64,000 nt of DNA from Planctomycetota bacterium (GCA_013816485.1 JACDEI010000026.1:1-64000); one strand, 5' to 3'; positions 17,374-25,815 are shown, counted from the stretch's first letter. The notes: generated from the letters alone by a model not told the origin. Program-made: numbers and translations.

Positions 17374-17692
17374 GGCGTGTCGGACGGTGAGCACGCGACA
17401 TGCCAGAATAAACAGATCGTAGGTGGTTGTGGCACCGTTCAGGGGCGTGCGTTGTAGACGGAATCCTGAGAACGACGGAATGATTATGCATGGCCAGCCG
17501 GATAACTGGCTACTGATTCCTAGTGCATTATCCGTCGGCTAATGGTCGACTTGACCGAACCAGCACCATGAACATGGCGATGACTCGTCAGTTGTTTGAA
17601 TAATTCCGGACACCACGCCATGGCAATAGCCACGCCGTGATGTCCAGGGCCAACGCGAGATTTATAGCCTGAGCGCATCGCCCAGGCCACCC
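17374..17692. other. Gene-free stretch
   Basis: About 320 bases between the lysozyme-like gene and the 9-bp array. Open frames are short and without motifs. It includes the likely upstream region of the lysozyme-like gene; a promoter cannot be named. Confidence 0.4.
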
Positions 17693-17737
17693 AGCAGGAC
17701 TAGCAGGACTAGCAGGACTAGCAGGACTAGCAGGACT
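17693..17737. repeat. 9-bp minisatellite (agcaggact)x5 at a stop codon
   Basis: Five perfect copies of agcaggact run from 17693 to 17737. The last two bases of the array belong to the TAG stop of the YHS protein gene (17736-17738, minus strand). The unit is three codons long, and each unit boundary supplies an in-frame TAG, so extra copies do not lengthen the protein. Confidence 0.93.
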
Positions 17738-17915
17738 ATTTCTTAGCCAGATTTTTCTTTCCGATGAATTTATCTGGGTCCTCCATGAATTTTTCGCAGC
17801 ATTCCTCCCCGCAAAAATAGTACTCTTTCCCCGCATGGCTTTCCTGGACACAATCTGCCTTATCGACGTCCATGCCACAAACCGGGTCCTTGGTGGGTGC
17901 TTCTTTGGTTGCCAT
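17736..17915 (-). CDS. YHS domain metal-binding protein
   Basis: A 59-residue protein, essentially one YHS domain: DPVCGMDVDKADCVQESHAG, then KEYYFCGEECCEKFMEDPDKF. The Cys residues of VCGM and FCGEECC are those that bind metal in this TRASH-like family, found alone or in copper ATPases and monooxygenases. As a free small protein it may carry or sense copper or another soft metal. ATG 17915 directly precedes the domain. No ATPase is adjacent. The end of the gene abuts a 9-bp repeat array. Confidence 0.85.
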   Translation of the reverse strand: MATKEAPTKDPVCGMDVDKADCVQESHAGKEYYFCGEECCEKFMEDPDKFIGKKNLAKK

Positions 17916-18296
17916 GATCGTTACCTGCCTTGAGAAAGATGTTGGTGAAAACCAGCGCAGTCGCGGAGTGCGGTGCGCTGTCTGCCACCCACTGCAAGCA
18001 ACATGCCAACCCATAGCGCGCGCTGCCTTTCGCTGGCGTGGCTTTCGCAATGGCGTCACGCATCTCACGCCGGATATTTCACTGGTGACGTGCCTGCAAA
18101 CTGCACGGCGATCAATTTATTTCAGGATGATTCTGCACATGGGCGGGCAGGCTGGTCATCGACACCGTCCAGCCACGTATACTTGCTGGACGCTGACAAT
18201 ACCCACCGCCAAGCCTTGCGACTGCATCGTGTGATCTCTGAACTTTACCGCCCGGAGGGCACGGTGCCCTCTGGTTCGTACCACTCGCCTGGAAAG
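17916..18296. other. Gene-free stretch before tRNA-Gln
   Basis: About 380 bases with no supported gene. A small hairpin gagggcac/gtgccctc lies near 18256-18272. It is part of the boundary between the accessory-looking region and the housekeeping region. Confidence 0.4.
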
Positions 18297-18367
18297 TTAC
18301 CCCGCCTGGATTCGAACCAGGAATGAGAGAGCCAAAATCTCTAGTGTTACCGTTACACCACGGGGTA
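18297..18367 (-). tRNA. tRNA-Gln (TTG)
   Basis: Read on the minus strand, the 7-bp acceptor stem TACCCCG/CGGGGTA, the D arm GTGTAACGGTAACAC, the anticodon arm AGAGA-TTTTGGC-TCTCT with anticodon TTG, and the T arm CCTGG-TTCGAAT-CCAGG are complete. CCA is not encoded. It marks the left edge of the housekeeping region. Confidence 0.93.
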
Positions 18368-18448
18368 GTGGGTGGCAGCGTGGATGAATGACGCTGCCGA
18401 TGCGGAAGAAGCTACAACGAGACGGAGAGGACGCCAACCGTGGGACGG

Positions 18449-18907
18449 TCAGTCGCCGGCCACCCAGGTCTGGGCGCAGGGCGTCCAGTCGATGAGGGCA
18501 TCGGGAAACCAGATGGCGAGCTCACGCGCGGCGCTTTCGGGGCTGTCGCTGCCGTGGACGAGGTTGTTGGACTTGGAGCAGCCGAAGTCGCCGCGGATGG
18601 TGCCGGGGGCGGCCTTGCGGCCATCGGTGGCGCCGATCAGCGTGCGCGCGACGGTGACGGCTTCGTCACCTTCCAGCACCAGGGCGACCAGCGGGCTGCT
18701 GGTGATGAAACTCACCAAGCTGCCGAAGAACGGCTTGGCGGCGTGTTCCTGGTAGTGCTGCTTGGCGGCGGCCTCGGTCGCCTTGATGAACTTCATGCCG
18801 ATGATCTTGAGGCCTTTGCGTTCAAAGCGCGCGAGGATCTCGCCCGTCAAGCCACGCTGCACCGCGTCAGGCTTGAGGATGATGAACGTACGCTGGATGG
18901 ACGACAT
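18449..18907 (-). CDS. ndk: Nucleoside diphosphate kinase
   Basis: A 152-residue cytosolic enzyme that moves the terminal phosphate from ATP to other nucleoside diphosphates. It begins with the family start QRTFIILKPDAVQRGLTGEI, carries GATDGRKAAPGTIRGDFG and ends with the active-site His in NLVHGSDSPESAARE. The length is normal. ATG 18907 (MSSIQRT) fits the family start. It lies between tRNA-Gln and tRNA-Ala, all three on the minus strand, and has its own space, so probably its own promoter. Confidence 0.97.
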   Translation of the reverse strand: MSSIQRTFIILKPDAVQRGLTGEILARFERKGLKIIGMKFIKATEAAAKQHYQEHAAKPFFGSLVSFITSSPLVALVLEGDEAVTVARTLIGATDGRKAAPGTIRGDFGCSKSNNLVHGSDSPESAARELAIWFPDALIDWTPCAQTWVAGD

Positions 18908-19017
18908 GGAGGCTCTCCGGAAAGGAGCGGCATGCTCTGGCGGTTCAACGACTTGCAAGAGGGTCCGGGCGCTGGTCGGACGACCGGCGGCGACATGGAG
19001 CCGACGCGGGAGGCGAT

Positions 19018-19054
19018 AAAAACAACGCGGGGCCGGTCGATTGACCGGCCCCGC
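19018..19054 (-). terminator. Terminator after tRNA-Ala
   Basis: gcggggccggtc and gaccggccccgc (19027-19054) form a perfect 12-bp stem with a 4-nt loop. On the minus strand it is followed by GTTGTTTTT. It lies 16 nt after the 3' end of tRNA-Ala. Confidence 0.88.
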
Positions 19055-19070
19055 TGCGATTTTCTGAATC

Positions 19071-19146
19071 TGGTGGAGATAAGGAGATTCGAACTCCTGA
19101 CCTGTTCATTGCGAACGAACCGCTCTACCAACTGAGCTATATCCCC
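19071..19146 (-). tRNA. tRNA-Ala (CGC), CCA encoded
   Basis: On the minus strand: acceptor GGGGATA/TATCTCC, the D arm GCTCAGTTGGTAGAGC, anticodon arm GTTCG-TTCGCAA-TGAAC with anticodon CGC, the T arm AGGAG-TTCGAAT-CTCCT, and ACCA at the 3' end. All arms pair. It ends in an encoded CCA, unlike the neighbouring tRNA-Gln. Confidence 0.95.
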
Positions 19147-19270
19147 GCGATGGGCAGCGTTCTAGGAGTGCCCACGGGGATTTCCAGCGGGGAGTTGGGG
19201 TGGTTGCGCCAGACTGGTAAGCGGTCTTCGACGTGGCACGGGCGTCCGACCAATGCTGGAAAGCTAAGAC

Positions 19271-19464
19271 GCGTCCCAAAGGGACGCCGCGGTAATAGCC
19301 CGGCACTTCAGTGCCGGGAACCATGCGGAGCGACAAGTCAGTCCCGGAGGGACGGCTGAACCGCTGGTGATTTCAGCCGTCCCTCCGGGACTTCGGCTGA
19401 TTTTCACGCCTGTTCCCGGCACTGAAGTGCCGGGCTATTCCCATGCCGCCCCGGCGGGGCGGCG
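19271..19464. repeat. Palindromic dispersed element, core copy C
   Basis: This contains the same ordered palindromes as elements A and B: a small hairpin (gcgtccc/gggacgc), then taatagcccggcacttcagt, the central stem cggagggacggctgaa/ttcagccgtccctccg, cccggcactgaagtgccggg and a final C/G-rich hairpin. It lacks the outer arms with gtcgttcg, so it is about 195 bp. It fills most of the 364-base gap between tRNA-Ala and the ATP-cone gene. Confidence 0.85.
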
Positions 19465-19510
19465 ACATCGGTGTTAGTTTTGCAGCATTGGCCGGTCGCC
19501 CGTGCCGCGT

Positions 19511-20935
19511 CTATTCCAGCAGACGACCCAGATGAACGCAGGCCTCTTCGGTGAGGTGCGAGCCGCGTGAGAGCGTCAGGCCGCTGCGCAGGCCTTCCTG
19601 CACGACTTGCCGTTCGAGGTATTCGTTCGATGGCGAGTTCAACGGCAGGCCGAAGATGGCGAAACGCAGTTCGCCGCCGGTGAAAACCGGGGAATCGCCA
19701 AGTTGGGTGAGGCGCAGACGCACGGCGGTGACCAGTGCGAGCGCCAAGCTGTCCATCTGGCTGTACTCGCCTTCGAGGCCCTGGGCGTTGATCGCGGATT
19801 CGACGGTGACGCGACCGCGGTAGTTGCCCTGCATCAGGTGCGGACCGGACAACAGTGGCAGGCGCATTTCTTGCAGTTGGCGCAGTAGCAGGAAATCGTC
19901 GTTGTAGGTCGCGATGCTGACGCGGCCGTCGGGGAATGGCCAGCGCGACAACAACGGCGTGCGACCGTCGCAATAGAGATAGATGAACGCCAGGTGCGCC
20001 AAGGCGGTGATCGGTTGGACCAGCGTGGTCGCGCCACGTTCGAGGTGGCCAAGGATGCTCGGCGGCAGCACCAGGCTCATGCGTCGCCAGTGGCGCTTTG
20101 CTTCGGCAGCCAGGCTGAAGGCCTGGGTCAAAACCTGCCAGGGATTGCTGGTGCCATCGACCGTCGCGACGGTGTGGCTACCGCGGCGCGGATCGTCGAA
20201 GCCGTCGACCCACAGACGCCCGCGGCTGTAGAGCGCGGTGACCTGCTGCGGCAATTTTTCTGCGAGCGAGAGCTGTTCGAGTGCAGCACGGCCACAACCG
20301 ACCACTGCCTGCTGGCCGTCGGAGGTCGAATGCAGCAGGCGGCGGGCGAGCGCGCGTTCGACGCGCAGCGGCGCGCGTTCAGCGGCGATGTCGTGCATGC
20401 CGCAGCGGACCAACGCGGCGTCGACCAAGCTGAGCAGCAACGGCGTGCTCATCTCGGTCATCGAACTGTCGGCGAGATTGGCTTCGACTTGCAGGATCGC
20501 GTCGTCGGCGGCCTTCACATCGATGCCGTAGCGGTTGACCAGCAGCTCACGCAGCCACACGCGGTCCCACGGACGGCGGCGGCCATCAGGATCGACCACC
20601 GAGAGGTGCGGCGCAGCGCTGTTTTCACCCAACACGCGGCGGGCGCGGCGGAAACGTTCGCGGGCGTCGCGGTAACGGGTGTAGGCGATGGCGACTTCGT
20701 AGTTGCCGCTCTCCTGCAACACGTGGATCACCGCGTCCTGCACGTCCTCTATGCCCAGGCTGGGCTGGTCACAGGCACGTTCCAGGTGCTCCAGCACCAC
20801 ACGGGCGAGCTCCTCGGCCTGGGCGCGGTCCTCGATGCCGACGGCGTGCTGAGCCCGTGTCACCGCATGGGCGATACGCACCACATCGAACGGCACCAGT
20901 TGGCCGTCGCGTTTGACTACCGTTGTCGGTCTCAT
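19511..20935 (-). CDS. ATP-cone protein of unknown function, coupled to nrdR
   Basis: A 474-residue protein. Residues 1-100 are an ATP-cone: VVKRDGQLVPFDVVRIAHAV and the last helix YEVAIAYTRYRDARERFRR are family hallmarks, as in ribonucleotide reductases and NrdR. Residues about 110-200 (DPDGRRRPWDRVWLRELLV and following helices) look like a second, more divergent cone. The rest, about 270 residues, resembles no family I can name; it lacks the reductase cysteines and the glycyl-radical motif. ATG 20935 overlaps the nrdR stop (ATGA), so the two are co-translated. A nucleotide-sensing role tied to deoxynucleotide synthesis is an inference from this context. Confidence 0.7.
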   Translation of the reverse strand: MRPTTVVKRDGQLVPFDVVRIAHAVTRAQHAVGIEDRAQAEELARVVLEHLERACDQPSLGIEDVQDAVIHVLQESGNYEVAIAYTRYRDARERFRRARRVLGENSAAPHLSVVDPDGRRRPWDRVWLRELLVNRYGIDVKAADDAILQVEANLADSSMTEMSTPLLLSLVDAALVRCGMHDIAAERAPLRVERALARRLLHSTSDGQQAVVGCGRAALEQLSLAEKLPQQVTALYSRGRLWVDGFDDPRRGSHTVATVDGTSNPWQVLTQAFSLAAEAKRHWRRMSLVLPPSILGHLERGATTLVQPITALAHLAFIYLYCDGRTPLLSRWPFPDGRVSIATYNDDFLLLRQLQEMRLPLLSGPHLMQGNYRGRVTVESAINAQGLEGEYSQMDSLALALVTAVRLRLTQLGDSPVFTGGELRFAIFGLPLNSPSNEYLERQVVQEGLRSGLTLSRGSHLTEEACVHLGRLLE

Positions 20936-21402
20936 CGCTTAGCGTCGCCTTCACCGATGACACGTCGCAGTTCATGCATGAACTCGTCGAGGTCCTTGAA
21001 CTGGCGGTAGACCGAGGCGAAACGCACGTAGGCGACCTGGTCAAGTTTGTGCAATTCCTCCATCACCTTCTGGCCGATGTCGGTGGAGTTCACCTCGCGC
21101 ACACCATCGGATACGAAGTGGTGATAGATGCGGTTGGCCGCTGCTTCCAACTCTTCGACCGGAATCGGACGTTTCTCGCAGGCGACGGTCATGCCGTGCA
21201 GGACTTTCTTGCGGTCGAAAGCTTGGCGACGGCCGTCCTTCTTCACCACCATCAGCGATTCTTCACCTTCGACGCGCTCGTAGGTGGTGAAGCGTTTGCC
21301 GCAGTGGTCGCACGCGCGACGGCGACGGATGGCGGTGCCATCGTCGGTGGCGCGCGAGTCGATGACGCGGTCATCGTCATGATTGCAATAGGGACAACGC
21401 AA
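20932..21402 (-). CDS. nrdR: Transcriptional repressor NrdR
   Basis: A 156-residue repressor of ribonucleotide reductase genes. The zinc ribbon RCPYCNHDDDRVIDSR ... ACDHCGKRFTTYERVE is followed by the ATP-cone (VVKKDGRRQAFDRKKVLHGM to FASVYRQFKDLDEFM). NrdR binds ATP/dATP through the cone and NrdR boxes through the ribbon. TTG 21402 is chosen: it puts Arg-Cys-Pro-Tyr-Cys right after the start as in the family, and GGAG lies 6 nt upstream. No reductase gene or NrdR box pair was recognised in the window. The stop overlaps the ATP-cone protein gene. Confidence 0.95.
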   Translation of the reverse strand: MRCPYCNHDDDRVIDSRATDDGTAIRRRRACDHCGKRFTTYERVEGEESLMVVKKDGRRQAFDRKKVLHGMTVACEKRPIPVEELEAAANRIYHHFVSDGVREVNSTDIGQKVMEELHKLDQVAYVRFASVYRQFKDLDEFMHELRRVIGEGDAKR

Positions 21403-21527
21403 TGCTCGCTCCACACTTCCCGACCAGCGATGCCTGGCGGGGGCGGGCACCATAGCGGGGACGGGACTCACGCAAGGGTGCGGGACTGGTACGGCGCAGC
21501 GCTGGACGGCGGATCACTCGCACCACC

Positions 21528-23171
21528 ATGCGAGGCATGCGTGGCCTCTTGGCAATCATCGCAGTACTGCTCGCGCTCGGCTGCGTGTTGCCCTGGGCAA
21601 CACACACCGCGGCACCCGCTGGCGCACCGGTGATCGCCTTGTCATTGCCACGCACCATCGATCCGTGTATGGCGACGCGGCTTGATGAATTCCGGCTGAT
21701 CACCGCGTTGTTCGAACCACTGGTGCGGCTCGATGCGCGCACCTTGCAGCCGAAACCGGCGTTGGCTGAGCGTTGGGAATTCAACGCGGATCAATCAGTG
21801 TGGACCTTCCACCTCGATCGCCGCGCGCGCTGGCATGACGGCAAACCAGTGGTCGCTGCGGACATCCGTCGCGGACTGCTGCGACATCTGATCACCCAGT
21901 CGCCGAACGCGTTCTACCTTGATGGGCTGCTCAAAGGCGCCGCGAGCACGCGCACCAACCTGAACGAACGACGCGTGATCCTGGAACGCGACTGCGGCCT
22001 GCGTTGCCCTGACGACCACACCTTGGTGGTCGAACTGGCACATCCCGCGCCGTACCTGACGGCGATCCTCTCGTTGTCCGCTTTTGTACCGCTGCGCGCG
22101 GAGCAGGACATGGACGATGACCACGCGCGCCGGGCGTGGACCGATCCGACCACGGTGATCGGCAACGGACCATTCCGCTGCACCGGGTATACGCCACGGC
22201 ACCATTACGATTTCACTCCCAGCGCGACGTATGGCGGTGCCCACCCGGCGAAAGGTCCGGTGCGCGCGCTGGTGGTCGACAGCCCAGGCACGGCGCTGCG
22301 GCTGTACCTCAGCGGCGAAGTTGACGCCATCCTGCTGCTGGCCTCCGACACCGTCGGCGATCTCAAACGCAAGCAGATCGCCGGGCTGCACCAGTCCCCC
22401 TCACTCAGCACCGCGTTCCTGCGTGTACGCATCGTGCCTCGACCGAACGATCGAACCGAGGTCACGCGCGCGCTGCAACATCCACGCCTGCGACGTGCAC
22501 TCGCCACTGGCTTGGACCGCCGTGCCATCTCTGACCACCTGATGCAGGGCAATGCCATCCCGGCGACCACCTTTGTCCCGGCCGCACTCGGCGATTACCT
22601 GCCCTACCGCGCGCCGGTGGCGGTGCTGGCGGACCACATCGAACAGGCCAAGGCCGACATCGCCGCGGCCAAGGCCGACCTGGGCACGCTGCCGGAATTG
22701 GAACTGGTGGCGCCCAGCCAACCCGCCGAACGCCAGAGCGCCGCGGAACTGGTCGCAGACCAATGGCGTCGGCACCTCGGCATCACGGTGAAGTTGACCA
22801 TCCTGCCGCAGACCGAACTGCGCAGTCGCGAAAAAGCCATCGACTACGACCTCTCGTACGCCGTGTGGTTGGGCGACTTCCTCGACCCGACGACGTTCCT
22901 CGACTGTTTCCGCATCGACGGCGGCGCCAACCGCACGGGCTTCGCCGATCCCGAATACGATCGGTTGCTGAACCTGGCCTCCGCCAGCATTGGGGATACG
23001 CGATGGAAGGCACTGGAAGCGGCGGAGCAACGCCTGGTCGAAGCCGTACCGCTCATCCCCCTCTGCCACACCGCGTGTTCCTTCCTGGTGCGGCCAGGGC
23101 TGGAAGGCATCACTGCCAATCCGTTGGAGATCGTCAACTTCGACGACGTGGGGTGGCCGGCGAAGCCGTAG
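21528..23171 (+). CDS. ABC transporter substrate-binding protein, oligopeptide/SBP_bac_5 type
   Basis: A 547-residue exported protein. A signal sequence (LLAIIAVLLALGCVLPWA) contains a Cys that may be lipidated, although the lipobox is not ideal. The SBP_bac_5 fold is clear: RTIDPCMATRLDEFRLITAL, FEPLVRLD, LAERWEFNADQSVWTFHLDR with ARWHDGKPVVAADI, GNGPFRCTGY, LRRALATGLDRRAI and LVEAVPLIPLCH. It should capture peptides or similar solutes in the periplasm. No permease or ATPase genes are next to it, so the partner transporter must be elsewhere. ATG 21528 or 21537 may be used. It is divergent from nrdR. Confidence 0.93.
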   Translation: MRGMRGLLAIIAVLLALGCVLPWATHTAAPAGAPVIALSLPRTIDPCMATRLDEFRLITALFEPLVRLDARTLQPKPALAERWEFNADQSVWTFHLDRRARWHDGKPVVAADIRRGLLRHLITQSPNAFYLDGLLKGAASTRTNLNERRVILERDCGLRCPDDHTLVVELAHPAPYLTAILSLSAFVPLRAEQDMDDDHARRAWTDPTTVIGNGPFRCTGYTPRHHYDFTPSATYGGAHPAKGPVRALVVDSPGTALRLYLSGEVDAILLLASDTVGDLKRKQIAGLHQSPSLSTAFLRVRIVPRPNDRTEVTRALQHPRLRRALATGLDRRAISDHLMQGNAIPATTFVPAALGDYLPYRAPVAVLADHIEQAKADIAAAKADLGTLPELELVAPSQPAERQSAAELVADQWRRHLGITVKLTILPQTELRSREKAIDYDLSYAVWLGDFLDPTTFLDCFRIDGGANRTGFADPEYDRLLNLASASIGDTRWKALEAAEQRLVEAVPLIPLCHTACSFLVRPGLEGITANPLEIVNFDDVGWPAKP

Positions 23172-23210
23172 TACCAGGGACGTAACGCTGGCGGACCCGG
23201 GTTAAACCAA

Positions 23211-23245
23211 CGGACCGATCGGCGAATGCCGATCGGTCCGGGTTT
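23211..23245 (+). terminator. Hairpin after substrate-binding protein gene
   Basis: cggaccgatcggc (23211-23223) and gccgatcggtccg (23228-23240) form a perfect 13-bp stem with a gaat loop, followed by ggtttggg. The T-run is short. The stem lies between convergent genes and may serve both. Confidence 0.6.
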
Positions 23246-23325
23246 GGGCAACGGTGGCGAAGCCTCACAGGACGCGCCACCACGAGGCGTCCGTCGATCT
23301 GCCACGCTGTCCGCAGACAGCGAGG

Positions 23326-23562
23326 TCAGACCGTGGCGTGTTCGACCAGCAGAGTCACAGTCACGCGGTTGGCGGACTGCTCCACAGACGCGATCACGTC
23401 GAGGTTGGCTCCCAACTGCGCACGCAGGCGCTCTGCGGTCGCACGGGCGGCGACCGGGTCGGGTTCACCATTGGCATCGAACGACTCGAAGCGGTCCATC
23501 CCGCCACAGGCGTTCAGGTAGGCAATCAGGCGTTCGATTTCCGGAGAGACGGACATGTGCAT
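23326..23562 (-). CDS. Small hypothetical protein, 78 residues
   Basis: From ATG 23562 (MHMSVSPEIERLIAYLNACG) with AGGAG 7 nt upstream. The product is a soluble, mixed helix/strand protein without signal peptide or membrane segment. The C-terminal part VIASVEQSANRVTVTLLVEH looks like two antiparallel strands. No family was recognised. A good ribosome binding site and acidic, regular composition support a real gene. It is convergent with the substrate-binding protein gene. Confidence 0.6.
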   Translation of the reverse strand: MHMSVSPEIERLIAYLNACGGMDRFESFDANGEPDPVAARATAERLRAQLGANLDVIASVEQSANRVTVTLLVEHATV

Positions 23563-23921
23563 CGGCGATCTCCTATGGTTGAAGATACTCTTCAAACCCG
23601 CACCCGCTGGCGCAAGGGTTGCAAGATTCTACATCGAATCCGGTGTCCCGTACACAGCCAGGCTGGCTGCCTGCCTACGGCTGCCTGACCACGTGGTGGC
23701 TGTCGCGATGACGCACTACTTGACGGCTCCCGCTGCGCTGTCTTTTCCGCGACGACCCGACGACGACTGGCGGGAGTCCCCGATCTCCGCCGGCGTGGTG
23801 TAGGACCGCATCGTCTGCTTGCGCGGCCGCTATACCACGGTGGAGACCAGCGATTTCGCGGCGGTGGTCATCGCGCTGCACGGCATGGCGTCCGCAGCGA
23901 TGACGCTACGGTTCGCGAACG
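23563..23921. other. Gene-free stretch
   Basis: About 360 bases upstream of both the small hypothetical gene and the symporter gene. Open frames on both strands have no motifs. It must hold at least one divergent promoter, which is not recognisable by eye. Confidence 0.4.
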
Positions 23922-24890
23922 ATGCCTGCGTTCCTGCTTCGTCACTGGTTCCTGATCGGCCTCGTGCTGGTGATCGCGCTCGCCGCGCTGCTGCCGGGGA
24001 TTGGTGCACCAGGCGGGCCGTTGTGGCCGGAGTTGACCGTGCATCTGGCGGTGGCCGGTGCGTTCCTCATCAGCGGCATGACGCTGCCGCTCGCGCGTCT
24101 GCGTGAGGCCGCCGGGCAGGTGCGGCTGCACCTGTACATCCAACTGTTCTGCTTCGTGCTGATTCCCGCATTGGTGTGGTCGGCGCTGCCACTGCTCGCT
24201 TGGCTCGGCGCGTCGCCAGCGCTAGCCCAGGGTTTCGTCGTGCTCGCCTGCCTGCCGACCACCATCGCCTCGTGCGTGATCTTCACCCGTGCGGCGGGCG
24301 GCAACGAAGCGGGCGCGTTGTGCAATTCGGTGCTCGGCAATGTCATCGGGCTGGTGGTGACGCCGGCGCTGCTGCTCCTGTTGCTCGACACGCACGGCGA
24401 GGCACCGATCACCAGCGTGCTCGGACAGCTCTCGCTGGAGGTGCTGTTGCCACTGGTGGTCGGGCAGGCGATCCGGCTCTTCGCCCGCGAGCACACCGCG
24501 GTCTTCGAACGCGTACGCCAAGTCCCCAGCATGCTGCTGCTTTTCCTGATCTTCTGCGTCTTCTGTGCGACGTTCTCCGCCCACATGCCGGACGGCGCTG
24601 GACGCGACATCGCCATCGCCGGCATTGGTGGCGCTGTCCTGCACCTCGGTCTGTTGGCGCTGAGCTGGTGGTTGGCCGGCTGGCGCCTGTTCGGGTTCAC
24701 ACGTGGCGACCGCATCGCCGCGCTGCTGTGTTCGACGCAGAAGACCATCGCCCTGGGTGTTCCGATGTTGTCGATCCTCTACGGCCATCATCCGCAGCTC
24801 GCGTGGCTGACGCTGCCGCTGATCTGCTATCATCCGCTGCAACTGGTGATCAGTGGTGTGCTGGCGGGGCGGTTGCGGCGGTCGGCTTGA
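23922..24890 (+). CDS. Bile acid:sodium symporter-like transporter (SLC10A7 type)
   Basis: A 322-residue inner-membrane protein with about ten hydrophobic helices. It matches the SBF-like/SLC10A7 branch: AGAFLISGMTLPLARL, VLACLPTTIASCVIFTRAAG with GNEAGALCNSVLGNVIG, and the late motif CSTQKTIALGVPML. In the wider family these proteins move organic anions with Na+, but the substrate for bacterial members of this branch is not settled. ATG 23922 fits the first helix. It stands alone and is convergent with clpP. Confidence 0.9.
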   Translation: MPAFLLRHWFLIGLVLVIALAALLPGIGAPGGPLWPELTVHLAVAGAFLISGMTLPLARLREAAGQVRLHLYIQLFCFVLIPALVWSALPLLAWLGASPALAQGFVVLACLPTTIASCVIFTRAAGGNEAGALCNSVLGNVIGLVVTPALLLLLLDTHGEAPITSVLGQLSLEVLLPLVVGQAIRLFAREHTAVFERVRQVPSMLLLFLIFCVFCATFSAHMPDGAGRDIAIAGIGGAVLHLGLLALSWWLAGWRLFGFTRGDRIAALLCSTQKTIALGVPMLSILYGHHPQLAWLTLPLICYHPLQLVISGVLAGRLRRSA

Positions 24891-24948
24891 AACGCAGCAC
24901 GCCGACGGAAACCGCCGGCGTGTGCTCTGAACCCTCAGCGACGTGCGC

Positions 24949-25560
24949 TTACAGGATCTTGTCGATGATGCCGTAGGCCTTGGCGTCGGCGGCGTCGAGC
25001 CAGTAGTCGCGGTCGCAGTCTTCCTGGACCTTGGCCAGCGGCTGACCGGTATTGTCAGCCAGGATCTTCAGCAGCATCTCCTTCATCTTGAGGATGCGCT
25101 TGGCGCTGATCTCAATGTCGGTGGCCTGTCCACGGGCGCCGCCGAGCGGCTGGTGCAGCAGGACCTCGCCGTGTGGCAGGATCGCGCGCTCACCCTTGGT
25201 GCAGCCGGAAAGGATGATCGCGCCCATGCTTGCCGCCATGCCAGCGACCACCGCGTGGACTGGGCACGACGAACGTTTGATCACGTCGTAGATCGCCATC
25301 CCGTCGACGATCGAGCCGCCTGGGCTGTTGATGTAGAGCGTGATCGGCTTCTTCGCGTCATCGAGCTGCAGCGCCAGGAGCTGCTGCACCGCGACGTTGG
25401 CGACCATGTTGTCGATCGCCGTGCCCAGGTAGATCGTGCGGTCGAGGAACAACCGCGTGGCGAGGTCCACCGAGCGGGTGTCCTTCACCTTCGGGACCAG
25501 CACCTTGGGCAGGAAACTGGCGTTGGAGGACAGGTCATCGTCATCGTCGTCGTAGCGCAT
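24949..25560 (-). CDS. clpP: ATP-dependent Clp protease proteolytic subunit
   Basis: A 203-residue serine peptidase that forms the ClpP double heptamer. It has TIYLGTAIDNMVAN, ITLYINSPGGSIVDGMAIYD, the nucleophile Ser in GMAASMGAIIL, the His in LPHGEVLLHQPLGG and the Asp in DCDRDYWLDA. The N-terminal stretch DDDDDD with following linker is unusually acidic; the true propeptide is uncertain. No clpX or tig gene is adjacent, unlike the usual tig-clpP-clpX order, so this may be one of several clpP copies. Confidence 0.97.
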   Translation of the reverse strand: MRYDDDDDDLSSNASFLPKVLVPKVKDTRSVDLATRLFLDRTIYLGTAIDNMVANVAVQQLLALQLDDAKKPITLYINSPGGSIVDGMAIYDVIKRSSCPVHAVVAGMAASMGAIILSGCTKGERAILPHGEVLLHQPLGGARGQATDIEISAKRILKMKEMLLKILADNTGQPLAKVQEDCDRDYWLDAADAKAYGIIDKIL

Positions 25561-25750
25561 GGGCGGGGATGCTAGGGAGGGCAGGGGCGGGCGTCCAGCG
25601 TGCTGCTGGCATGGCGCACACCGTGGGGGAGGTAGGCCCTGAGCCGGCGGGCGTGACCAGGACCGGAGGAATGCTCTTCCAATTGCAGAAGATTTGGGGT
25701 TTGAGGTTTCCTCTGCACCCTCTTGCGCCCTCTGCGGTTAATCTCTCTTC

Positions 25751-25815
25751 TCAACTCAACTCTACTCAACTCAACTCAACTCAACTCAACTCAACTCAAC
25801 TCAACTCAACTCAAC
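25751..25815. repeat. Pentanucleotide array (tcaac)x13
   Basis: Thirteen units of tcaac, one of them changed to tctac (25761-25765), end 5 bases before the stop codon of the Zn peptidase gene (25821-25823). Such arrays vary in length easily by slippage. It lies in a convergence-free 3' region and does not enter a gene at its present length. Confidence 0.93.

Noticed and set aside
1-18367. Prophage or integrative element
   Set aside because: No integrase, terminase, capsid or conjugation gene was found; the lysozyme-like gene at 16939 alone is not enough.
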